Below, one piece after another: positions 7,046 to 13,702 of a DNA stretch of 14,601 bases. Source of the stretch: JBCCRH01 sp039208045. GTDB taxonomy: Bacteria > Bacteroidota > Bacteroidia > Chitinophagales > Saprospiraceae. The notes beneath the pieces were generated by a model, which was not told the DNA's origin, did not search any database, and worked only from the letters and a program-made list of their open reading frames with translations. Positions within the stretch are counted from its first letter, which is position 1, and every line of letters starts with the position of its first letter. A program made the position numbers and the translations under genes. The stretch lies in NCBI GenBank assembly GCA_039208045.1, contig JBCCRH010000108.1:1-14601 (forward strand). Direction: 5' to 3'.

Positions 7046-7837
7046 TTATAATAGGATTTCTAGATTCTTTTTGAGATTGACCTTCACTTCATCAGGTGTA
7101 GTTTCCCGATCAATAATTTCTTGCAGGGGCTGAATAGAGCTTTTTTCTTGTAGACTAACCATGATTTCTGCCATGGCCATCTGCACCAAAGGGGAATCTT
7201 GAAAAGCGATAGCTTCCACCAAGCCTTTGCGGACATTGGGATCTTCGGTGTACGGTAGCAAAGCATCCAGCGTTGCTAAACGCACATTCACATTTCGATC
7301 ATTTTGAAGGGTAAATAATAGGGCCTCTGTCACTTTACTACTCGCTTCATCCATATTTTGCGTCAAGCTCACCGCCTGTAAGCGCTTACTCGTTGATTTT
7401 TGTTCCAGCAAGGTAAGCATCATCATCTCCTGCATGTCTTGTAGCTGGTTGGAAAGCTGGGCGATTTCCGTATCCTCTGCTGGCGCTGCTTGCCATAACT
7501 GACCAATGCCAATACCGCCTAAAACTAAGAGTGCTGCTACTCCCCATTGATACATCGGCTTTCGCCAAATGGTACTCCACAGCTGTCGCATAGGAGGAGC
7601 CTGCTCTAGCTTTATTTTTTCAGCTTCTAGCATCTGATGAAAATCCAAGCGCATACTCTGCTGCGGCTGCGTGTATAGTGCCTGCTCCAGTTGTTGATCC
7701 AGCTCATATAGATCATCCAACTGCTCTAGCGAAATAATGCCCAGTTCGATACCCTGCTCCAAGTCCACTTCCTCCGCAAGAGTCAGTAATCCTTGGTTAT
7801 AGCGCTCAATTAAATACGTTGCTTGTTCTTTTGTCAT
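7046..7837 (-). CDS. Membrane anti-sigma factor with C-terminal HEAT-like repeats
   Basis: This 263-residue protein has three parts. An acidic, helical N-terminal cytoplasmic domain (1-90) begins with YLIERYNQGLLTLAEEVDLE, the pattern of Bacteroidota anti-sigma N-termini. One membrane helix follows (about 97-115), after basic residues. The periplasmic part has a predicted coiled coil (about 122-160) and then helical repeats (about 160-263) with HEAT-like signatures: NVNVRLATLDALL, PNVRKGLVEAIAFQDSPLVQ and MAEIMVSLQEKSSIQPLQEI. No zinc-binding HxxxCxxC motif is present. The gene starts 11 bp after the sigma factor gene, the usual arrangement for an ECF/anti-sigma pair. It presumably holds the sigma factor at the membrane until the repeat domain senses an envelope signal. 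That role is inferred from position and topology. Confidence 0.75.
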   Translation of the reverse strand: MTKEQATYLIERYNQGLLTLAEEVDLEQGIELGIISLEQLDDLYELDQQLEQALYTQPQQSMRLDFHQMLEAEKIKLEQAPPMRQLWSTIWRKPMYQWGVAALLVLGGIGIGQLWQAAPAEDTEIAQLSNQLQDMQEMMMLTLLEQKSTSKRLQAVSLTQNMDEASSKVTEALLFTLQNDRNVNVRLATLDALLPYTEDPNVRKGLVEAIAFQDSPLVQMAMAEIMVSLQEKSSIQPLQEIIDRETTPDEVKVNLKKNLEILL

Positions 7838-7848
7838 GGTGATTTGGT

Positions 7849-8409
7849 TTATGTTTTTTGGGTGTAGGCCTTCTTCAAGGCTTTTAAGGCTCTAAATACT
7901 TTTACTTTCACAGCGCCCTCGGTACAGCTCATCACCTGAGCAATATCGCTGTAGGCCATTCCTTGTAGCTTAGCCATTTCCAACACGTTCTTATGGTGTT
8001 CTGGCAGTCGTTGTAGTGCTTGTCGCAATGCTAGTAGTTCTTCTTGCTGAATCATACGCTGTGGGCTATTCACCTCCGAGTCCACCAAGCGATCTTGCCA
8101 CTGATCCAATTCCTCTGCCCGTGCCCGCTTCGCCTTTTTATACTGGTCATAGTACACATTACGCGCAATATGAAATATCCAAGGCTTAAACTCCCCATCC
8201 CCACGAAAGCGATGCCGGTACTTTAGCACCCGCTCAAAGACATTTTGTACCAAATCTTGGCACTGCGCCGTATTCTTATGCTGCCCATAAAAAAAAGCAA
8301 ACAACACGCGATTGTAGCGCTCAAAAAGTAGCCCTAGCTGGTCTAAGTCGCCCTCCTGTACCCGAAGCATTAATCGATTGTCAGATAACTGATCCAAGGT
8401 GTTCTGCAA
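7849..8409 (-). CDS. ECF-type RNA polymerase sigma factor
   Basis: This sigma-70 family protein has up to 186 residues and only regions 2 and 4. Region 2 (about 25-95) shows LGLLFERYN, the DLVQNVFERVLKY segment and PWIFHIARNVYYDQYKK. Region 4 (about 128-178) shows LQRLPEHHKNVLEM, MAYSDIAQVM and TEGAVKVKVFRALKAL, a normal helix-turn-helix. The start is unusual. A stop codon lies directly upstream of a TTG at 8409, and the first ATG (8370) would remove the conserved LSDNRLM lead-in of the family. TTG at 8409 or at 8397 is therefore more likely. It heads the operon with the anti-sigma gene and two DUF4097-type genes, which are its likely targets along with its own transcription. Confidence 0.92.
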   Translation of the reverse strand: MQNTLDQLSDNRLMLRVQEGDLDQLGLLFERYNRVLFAFFYGQHKNTAQCQDLVQNVFERVLKYRHRFRGDGEFKPWIFHIARNVYYDQYKKAKRARAEELDQWQDRLVDSEVNSPQRMIQQEELLALRQALQRLPEHHKNVLEMAKLQGMAYSDIAQVMSCTEGAVKVKVFRALKALKKAYTQKT

Positions 8410-8498
8410 TTAAGTGTGTGTCAATTTGTAGAGATAAACTTACTATCTTGTGGATGGTTACACCTAAATTCAAGAAAAAAGTAAACAAAACAAAAAAC

Positions 8499-8780
8499 AT
8501 GGCAGAAGAACGCATCATGACGCTACATCCTCAAGGCAAGAAAGGCGTCCATATCCTTAAACGCCGCTACGATCTCATCCGAAATTTTATCTTAGAAAAG
8601 CTGAAGCAAAATGAAGTGATGACTTTCGAAGCCCTCAGCGACGAAGCCGTAAAAGAGCTATCGGCCACCTTCGATGGTAAGGTACTCTGGTATATCACTT
8701 CCGTAAAACTCGATCTGGAAGCACGGCAGGAAATCGAGCGCATCCCTAAGACTAGTCCCCATCAGTTGCGCTTGCTGTGA
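8499..8780 (+). CDS. Small cytoplasmic protein, DUF6958-like
   Basis: This 93-residue protein has no signal peptide or membrane helix. It contains TLHPQGKKGVHILKRRYD near the N-terminus, a helical middle, then GKVLWYITSVKLDLEARQEIER and a short basic C-terminal tail. The GKKG opening and the W-Y-x-x-x-V-K-L-D-L-E-A-R block recall a small conserved family that I believe is DUF6958. The name is from memory and unchecked. The helical layout would fit a small winged-helix-like fold, but nothing shows DNA binding. The ATG at 8499 is chosen because it follows an A-rich leader and starts where family homology begins; an upstream ATG at 8418 would add a non-conserved lysine-rich stretch. It is divergent from the sigma factor gene and converges on the LytTR regulator gene with only 4 bp between stop codons. 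Confidence 0.72.
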   Translation: MAEERIMTLHPQGKKGVHILKRRYDLIRNFILEKLKQNEVMTFEALSDEAVKELSATFDGKVLWYITSVKLDLEARQEIERIPKTSPHQLRLL

Positions 8781-8784
8781 TTTC

Positions 8785-9504
8785 TCACCCATCCCTCCGC
8801 CACAACTTCCCCCCAATAATCGTCCGCAAGACCATTTCCTGGGCACTCCGGCTAATTGGTAACTTCTGTTCTGCAATGACCACTTGATTGCCCTCAATAG
8901 CGGTCACCATTTCCTTATTCACAAGATAAGAGCGATGAATACGGATGAAGGTATTGGTTGGTAGGTCTGCTTCCACTTTTTTTAGCGAAAGCAAGGTCAT
9001 ATAACGACCGTGAATGGTGTGGATAAAAATGTAGTCGCCAGCCGCCTCTAAATATAGAATATCCTTAAAATAAAGCTTGACGAGCTGATGATCTACTTTG
9101 ATAAAGATGTGATCTGCTTCAGAAGAAACAGGAGTAGCTTGCTGGGCGTTGAAGACTTGAAGCGCTTTATTGGAAGCTTTGAGGAAGCGAGAAAATGCAA
9201 TAGGCTTTACCAGATAATCGACTGCATTGAGCTCAAAGCCATCCACTGCATATTCGCGATAAGCGGTCGTGAAAATGGTGAGGGGCGGTTGATTGATGCT
9301 TTGCAGCCATTCGATACCGCTCCAATCCGGCATTTGAATATCCAGAAATAACAAGTCAATTACTTGCTCCTGCAGCATCTGATTGGCTTCTATAGCACTC
9401 TTGCATTCGCCCACCAACTCCAAAAAATCAATACGTTCGGTGTAAGCCACTAGCCCATCGCGGGCTGGCTTTTCGTCATCTATAATTAAGCAACGTAGCT
9501 TCAT
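8785..9504 (-). CDS. LytTR-family response regulator
   Basis: This 239-residue regulator has a receiver domain (about 3-120) with acidic pair D9/D10, phospho-acceptor D55 (LLFLDIQMPDWSG), T79/T80 and K100 in YLVKP. A LytTR DNA-binding domain follows (about 138-232), with DILYLEAAGDYIFIH, NTFIRIHRSYLVN and KLPISRSAQEMV. All key phosphorylation residues are present. Its ATG overlaps the stop codon of the kinase gene in a TAATG arrangement, which points to translational coupling. It is the last gene of the operon that includes the TonB-dependent receptor. LytTR proteins usually bind short paired direct repeats; I did not find a convincing pair upstream of this operon. Confidence 0.94.
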   Translation of the reverse strand: MKLRCLIIDDEKPARDGLVAYTERIDFLELVGECKSAIEANQMLQEQVIDLLFLDIQMPDWSGIEWLQSINQPPLTIFTTAYREYAVDGFELNAVDYLVKPIAFSRFLKASNKALQVFNAQQATPVSSEADHIFIKVDHQLVKLYFKDILYLEAAGDYIFIHTIHGRYMTLLSLKKVEADLPTNTFIRIHRSYLVNKEMVTAIEGNQVVIAEQKLPISRSAQEMVLRTIIGGKLWRRDG

Positions 9505-10589
9505 TAGTGTACGATAGAATTTGAAGTGAGTTTAATTTTTGCAGCTTGCGCTTCGTTGACTGGCTCTAGTGGGATAGTTAATTGCACTGCAAAGACATTA
9601 TCCGATTGATCAATTTCTAGCTGATGCTTTTCGGGGTAAAGGAGTTTTAGACGCCGCTTGACATTCACTAAACCAATCCCTCCTTTAGTAGGAAGTGCTT
9701 TGGGAGCTTTAGGATGCATTGGATTTTTGAGCTGCATCCGCAACTCTTGTCCTTCCACCTCCAGATCGAGCTTAATCCAGTAGCCTTTAGCGCTTTTGCC
9801 ATGCTTGAACGCATTTTCAATAAATGGAATTAATAGCATAGGCGCCAACTGATAGGCAACTGGTGGATCAGGTAAATTGAACTCCAATTCTAACAAACCC
9901 TCGTTACGCAACTGCTCAATTTCGAGGTAATTGCGCAAGTATTCCAACTCTTGTTCGAGGGTAATGCGATCTTTTTGGGCATCATACAGGGTATGACTCA
10001 ACACATCTGAAAATTGCAACAGCGCCTCTTTGGCCGTCTGCGTATTGCGCTCCATAAGCATGTAGATGGCATTCAGCGTATTGAATAGAAAATGGGGCTG
10101 CATCTGATACTTCAATAATTGAAGCTCTCCTTCTAAGTTCTTCTTTTCCAACTCTCTAGCATAGCGCTCTTTGACGTACCATTGCTGAATAAAGTACAGT
10201 GCCATCGTGATATAGAGCAGGAGTAAGACCTCCGTAAGGATTACTAAGTTCCCTCGCCAAGAAGTGAAAAATTCAGCCCGCTTCTCCAGACCATACAGGG
10301 TTCCAAAGATAAAATCATAATTGAGAATAGTAATCCAGGTAAATAGCATAATCAGCCCTCCCAAACTCAGCAGATATGCCATTACGCGCTTCTTCATCAA
10401 ATACCGTTGTACTAATACGTACAAGTTAATGTACACTAAAGGTACCAGCGGTATGAAGATCAAGATATTGGTAAACAGATTCGACATAAAGTGGGGGTAG
10501 TAAGCCATATCTCGACCACTACAAAACAGCATATAAAAGCTCCAAAAAATAACATGCTGGATAAATGCACTTTGAAATATTCGCTTCAT
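9504..10589 (-). CDS. LytS/YehU-type membrane sensor histidine kinase
   Basis: This 361-residue protein has four membrane helices (about 8-24, 38-62, 68-92 and 113-136), then a coiled linker and the His_kinase domain. The phospho-acceptor motif is QMQPHFLFNTLNAI, with H166. The ATPase domain has the N-box (PFIENAFKHG, with N259) and a glycine loop (GGIGLVNVKRRLKLLYP, 303-319). The usual DNG motif is replaced by LKNP (287-290), a relaxed form that occurs in LytS-type kinases. There is no extracytoplasmic sensor domain, so the signal is probably sensed in or at the membrane. It starts 3 bp after the TonB-dependent receptor stop codon and shares bases with the regulator start, so all are in one operon. 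The LytTR regulator is its evident partner. Confidence 0.92.
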   Translation of the reverse strand: MKRIFQSAFIQHVIFWSFYMLFCSGRDMAYYPHFMSNLFTNILIFIPLVPLVYINLYVLVQRYLMKKRVMAYLLSLGGLIMLFTWITILNYDFIFGTLYGLEKRAEFFTSWRGNLVILTEVLLLLYITMALYFIQQWYVKERYARELEKKNLEGELQLLKYQMQPHFLFNTLNAIYMLMERNTQTAKEALLQFSDVLSHTLYDAQKDRITLEQELEYLRNYLEIEQLRNEGLLELEFNLPDPPVAYQLAPMLLIPFIENAFKHGKSAKGYWIKLDLEVEGQELRMQLKNPMHPKAPKALPTKGGIGLVNVKRRLKLLYPEKHQLEIDQSDNVFAVQLTIPLEPVNEAQAAKIKLTSNSIVH

Positions 10590-10592
10590 ATC

Positions 10593-12692
10593 TTATTGGA
10601 ATGAAATGTAAACACCTGCAAAAAATGACCAGTCCGAAGCTGGGCCAACTGCCGACCGCTGGCTCCCATCGGAGGAATAACGGTAATTAAAGACTTGCTT
10701 AAAGCCCAGTGGATTACGCAAGGAAAAGTAAATTACACTGAAATTGCCAAAAATTGAAGTCAAGTAGCTCGCATTACAATTGAAATTATGGTAATGCATC
10801 GTACGATCCCCCAAGAATTCTGGATTATTAGGATTGCGATAAGTTCTGCCTGTAGCAAAAGTATACGAGCTCCCCACCCGCCATTGGCGATTAAAGTTAT
10901 AGTTGGCCACTACGTTTACCGTATGATCGGTAATAAAAGGAGGCGTTGCTAGGCCTGGATAATCCCGAAAGTCGCGCTTCGAATCGATGTAGGAATAGCT
11001 CACCCAATAGTCCAGCTGGGGTAAGGTGCGCCTGTCGCGCCAAAACACATCAATCCCTTGTGCATAGCCGTAGCCTGTGTTATCAAAAAAAGTGGTGGCA
11101 TTATTACGCAGTAGGTTATCGTAATCTTTCCGGTAGGCTTCCACTCGGAAAGTGTAATCGTCCGTTAGCCATTGGTAGTTGGCGATATAGTGGGTCGATT
11201 GTTCAAAATCTAAGTCGGTGATTTCCTGCAAAAACTCTGACTGTGGACGCTGAAAAAAGGAGCCATAGGCTAAAGATACCTGGCTTTTTGCGCCCGTTTT
11301 GAACGCTAAGGATGCTCTAGGTGCGATGTTGGCTTGCGCCAAAAGGTCGGAGTACTCCCCCCGCGCTCCCACTCGTATGGCCAGGCGTGGCCCCATTCGT
11401 AGCTCCGCTTCGGTAAAAATCCCAGTATACACCTCCTCAATTTGTTGCTCAAAATTGTTGTAGTAAGACGATTCATCTGAATAGTGTACCTCCCCACCAA
11501 ATTTCAACCCGAAGGAATTGGTAAATTCTTTTGCTAAAGTAAGCTTCGACTGGGTCAACGAACCATTCGTTCCAAAGCGATTGCCATTGAAGGTATAGTC
11601 ATCTTTGTCGTATCCAAAGGAAGCACCTGCATAGAGCTGCCAATCTTTACCGATAAAGCCGGTGTAGCTATTATTCCAGTACCAGTTCTGGTTATTATTC
11701 TCAAAAGGCTGTTTGACGTCAGGTGCATCCAAGTTCGGGAAGTTAATTCCAATGGTTCCATCCTGAAATTGGAAGTAGCTTTTAAATATCCCTTTCTCTG
11801 TTTTATGCCGAAAGGCAGCTGATCCTCCCAAGCCATTCGGGGGAGTATCCCACTCTACGTTTTGCGGCACAATATTAAACAATGGCCAAAGGTTGGAATA
11901 ACCGATGCTACCAATTAGCGCCGTTTTTTTATTCCAAACATGCGTATGGGAAAGATCGACCCCAGCCATAGTCACCCCCACGCTGCTGGTCGTCTCCGCT
12001 GGTATATCTTGTGTATCTAAAATGAGTACAGAGGAAAGCGCCTGCCCATACTCCGCCGAATACCCACCTGTAGTAAATAAGGTTCCCTTAAATAAAAAGG
12101 GATCAAAGCGCCCTCGGCTAGGTACATTCGGTACCTGGCTAAAAAACGGACGCTGCACCAACGTACCATTGATAATCGTCCTAGTCTCCGAAGCTTCGCC
12201 TCCACGGACAAAAATACCCGTCTCATCACCAATGGCCGAAACACCGGGCAAGGTAGCCAGAGCAGAATAGACGTCTCCTTCCGCTCCAGCATTCTGTACT
12301 ATATCGAGGGGTTTTAAAATCGTCCCTTTCTTCTCATCACTTGCTTCAAAGGCTCCCGCTGTAATCACCACCGCTGTCAATTCTTCGCCTGCTGTATTTA
12401 GCGTAAGCTGTAAATCGCGCTGATCAGTCGATAAATCTAGCTCTTGATTAAAGGCTTCATAGCCCAAAGAGCTTACAATGAGCAGCGCCTTGCCAGTAGC
12501 CTGAGTGGTAAACTCAAAGCGTCCATTCTCATCGGTCGGTGAGCCATCAAAAATGTCATCAAGATACACATTGGCGAAGCCAACGGCTTCACCAGTGTTA
12601 TCTGTAATAGTCCCCGAAATCAGGGTTTGGGCAGATGCACTAAAGGCGCACCAGCAACAAAAAAGGAGTAGTAAAATGGGTAATTTCTTCAT
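10593..12692 (-). CDS. TonB-dependent outer-membrane receptor with carboxypeptidase-like N-domain
   Basis: This 699-residue protein begins with a signal peptide (1-22, SASAQ). A carboxypeptidase-regulatory-like domain follows (about 24-102, with TDENGRFEF and SSLGYEAF). A TonB-box-like segment (VVITAG, about 108-113) leads into the plug (about 120-235), with DVYSALATLPGVSAI, FVRGGEASETRTIING and TGGYSAEYGQALSSVL. The remainder is a beta-barrel rich in aromatic-ended strands and closes with a C-terminal YISFQ. The length is at the short end for Bacteroidota receptors, and no SusD-like partner is present, so a SusC-type polysaccharide importer is unlikely. The substrate cannot be read from the sequence. 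It lies 36 bp after the TPR gene and 3 bp before the LytS-type kinase gene, an arrangement that ties the receptor to its own two-component system. Confidence 0.92.
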   Translation of the reverse strand: MKKLPILLLLFCCWCAFSASAQTLISGTITDNTGEAVGFANVYLDDIFDGSPTDENGRFEFTTQATGKALLIVSSLGYEAFNQELDLSTDQRDLQLTLNTAGEELTAVVITAGAFEASDEKKGTILKPLDIVQNAGAEGDVYSALATLPGVSAIGDETGIFVRGGEASETRTIINGTLVQRPFFSQVPNVPSRGRFDPFLFKGTLFTTGGYSAEYGQALSSVLILDTQDIPAETTSSVGVTMAGVDLSHTHVWNKKTALIGSIGYSNLWPLFNIVPQNVEWDTPPNGLGGSAAFRHKTEKGIFKSYFQFQDGTIGINFPNLDAPDVKQPFENNNQNWYWNNSYTGFIGKDWQLYAGASFGYDKDDYTFNGNRFGTNGSLTQSKLTLAKEFTNSFGLKFGGEVHYSDESSYYNNFEQQIEEVYTGIFTEAELRMGPRLAIRVGARGEYSDLLAQANIAPRASLAFKTGAKSQVSLAYGSFFQRPQSEFLQEITDLDFEQSTHYIANYQWLTDDYTFRVEAYRKDYDNLLRNNATTFFDNTGYGYAQGIDVFWRDRRTLPQLDYWVSYSYIDSKRDFRDYPGLATPPFITDHTVNVVANYNFNRQWRVGSSYTFATGRTYRNPNNPEFLGDRTMHYHNFNCNASYLTSIFGNFSVIYFSLRNPLGFKQVFNYRYSSDGSQRSAVGPASDWSFFAGVYISFQ

Positions 12693-12728
12693 GATATGGA
12701 ATTTAATAGTGCGCGCTTGTGAATAATT

Positions 12729-13487
12729 TTAGTAATCTAGACCAGCGATCAATCGCTGCAAACCCTGATGTTCTGGATACTGCTTCAGTCCCTGCTTAGC
12801 GTATAGCTTTGCATCATCCAAGCGGTCTTCTCGTTCGTAGTACTGTACTAAGAAATAGTACACCTCCTCACGGCCCCAGGTGGGAGCATTCTCCTCCTCA
12901 CTGCGCTTTTCTGGCAAGCTTAGCGCTTTAAGCAAATGTTTCTCTACCTTTTGGCCTCCACCGTACTGCTTGGGCGTATAGTAATCACTCTTCGCTAAAG
13001 CTAAATGAGCACGTAGGTTTTCAGGATCGGCCTTGAGTGCCTTCTGGTAATGCTTATTGGCTTTAGAAGATAAAATGATGGCCTTCCCACGATCGAAACC
13101 AATGCTATAGCTATAGGCAGAGCCTAGTATCACATGTGCTTCTGCATCTAATTCTTCTTGTGCTTCCAAAATAGAGATGGCCTCTCCAAGGGCAGTCTGT
13201 GCCTCTTCTGGTAGTTCGATACTACTCAAAAAGATCGCTGATAGATAGTTCGTATAAGCTAACCAGTAAGCATTGCTTGCAGTAGGCGTTGTCTCACGAG
13301 CAGTACGCAACTCCTCTGCAATAGGTGCTAACATATTACGCTGCATCCCAAAAGAATAGCTAAACGCTTGCTCTATGCGATCTTCCAAGCTTTGTGCTTC
13401 CGCAGCAACTGCCGTAGCTTCCGCTTGCGCAAATAATAAAACTGAACTAAAAAGTAAACTAACTAAAAGTGTGATTTTTGACTTCAT
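12729..13487 (-). CDS. Secreted TPR-repeat protein
   Basis: This 252-residue protein has a signal peptide (1-21, cleavage near LLFAQ-AE). The mature part is all-helical with TPR-like units, clearest at about 140-172 (KANKHYQKALKADPENLRAH then LALAKSDYYTPKQYGG) and about 208-240 (YYFLVQYYEREDRLDDAKLY then AKQGLKQYP). Earlier units (about 72-130) are more divergent. TPR domains mediate protein binding; no catalytic residues are visible. A periplasmic location is inferred from the signal peptide. It is the first gene of the unit leading to the receptor, kinase and regulator, so it could act as an accessory to the receptor or the sensor. No specific family name can be given. Confidence 0.8.
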   Translation of the reverse strand: MKSKITLLVSLLFSSVLLFAQAEATAVAAEAQSLEDRIEQAFSYSFGMQRNMLAPIAEELRTARETTPTASNAYWLAYTNYLSAIFLSSIELPEEAQTALGEAISILEAQEELDAEAHVILGSAYSYSIGFDRGKAIILSSKANKHYQKALKADPENLRAHLALAKSDYYTPKQYGGGQKVEKHLLKALSLPEKRSEEENAPTWGREEVYYFLVQYYEREDRLDDAKLYAKQGLKQYPEHQGLQRLIAGLDY

Positions 13488-13548
13488 GATATTGTTTTTT
13501 GATCTTTATACCCTCAAGTTGCAGCAGGACAACAGAAAATCAAAAGCT

Positions 13549-13582
13549 AGTCGGTGAGTGGGGAGGATGAGTCGGTGAGTGG
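13549..13582. repeat. Short tandem direct repeat
   Basis: AGTCGGTGAGTGG occurs at 13549-13561 and again at 13570-13582, a 21-bp period with an unrelated 8-bp spacer. It lies in the intergenic region between the TPR gene and the aldo/keto reductase gene. Confidence 0.85.
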
Positions 13583-13586
13583 TGTC

Positions 13587-13626
13587 TCGACTTCGCTCGA
13601 CACAAGTTGTTCGGCTTCGCTCGACA
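13587..13626. repeat. Paired TCGRCTTCGCTCGACA direct repeats
   Basis: TCGACTTCGCTCGACA (13587-13602) and TCGGCTTCGCTCGACA (13611-13626) differ by one base and are 24 bp apart. Similar CTTCGCTCGA strings occur as dispersed intergenic repeats in many Bacteroidota genomes, from memory. Each unit can also fold on itself through TCGA at both ends. Confidence 0.8.
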
Positions 13627-13637
13627 TAAAAAACCTG

Positions 13638-13672
13638 GCCCGTGCTCAGCGGATTTGCAATCCGCGTGGGGC
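13638..13672. repeat. REP-like palindrome
   Basis: GCGGATT (13649-13655) and AATCCGC (13659-13665) form a 7-bp stem with a 3-nt TGC loop. An outer GCCC (13638-13641) can pair with GGGC (13669-13672) across a bulge. The layout and the GCGGATTTGCAATCCGC core resemble repetitive extragenic palindromes mobilised by RAYT transposases in Bacteroidota. No transposase gene is in the window, and copy number cannot be judged here. Confidence 0.65.
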
Positions 13673-13702
13673 AAAAGGGCATAGAATTACAAAAAAACCT
13701 TC

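Noticed and set aside
8425..8450. Plus-strand promoter ahead of the small DUF6958-like gene (TTTG and TATCTTG)
   Set aside because: The spacer is only 15 bp and the second element departs from the consensus.
13503..13532. Possible minus-strand promoter for the TPR/receptor operon (TTG, 19-bp spacer, TATAAAGA)
   Set aside because: Only the TA of the -7 consensus TAnnTTTG is matched, so the evidence is too weak for a feature.
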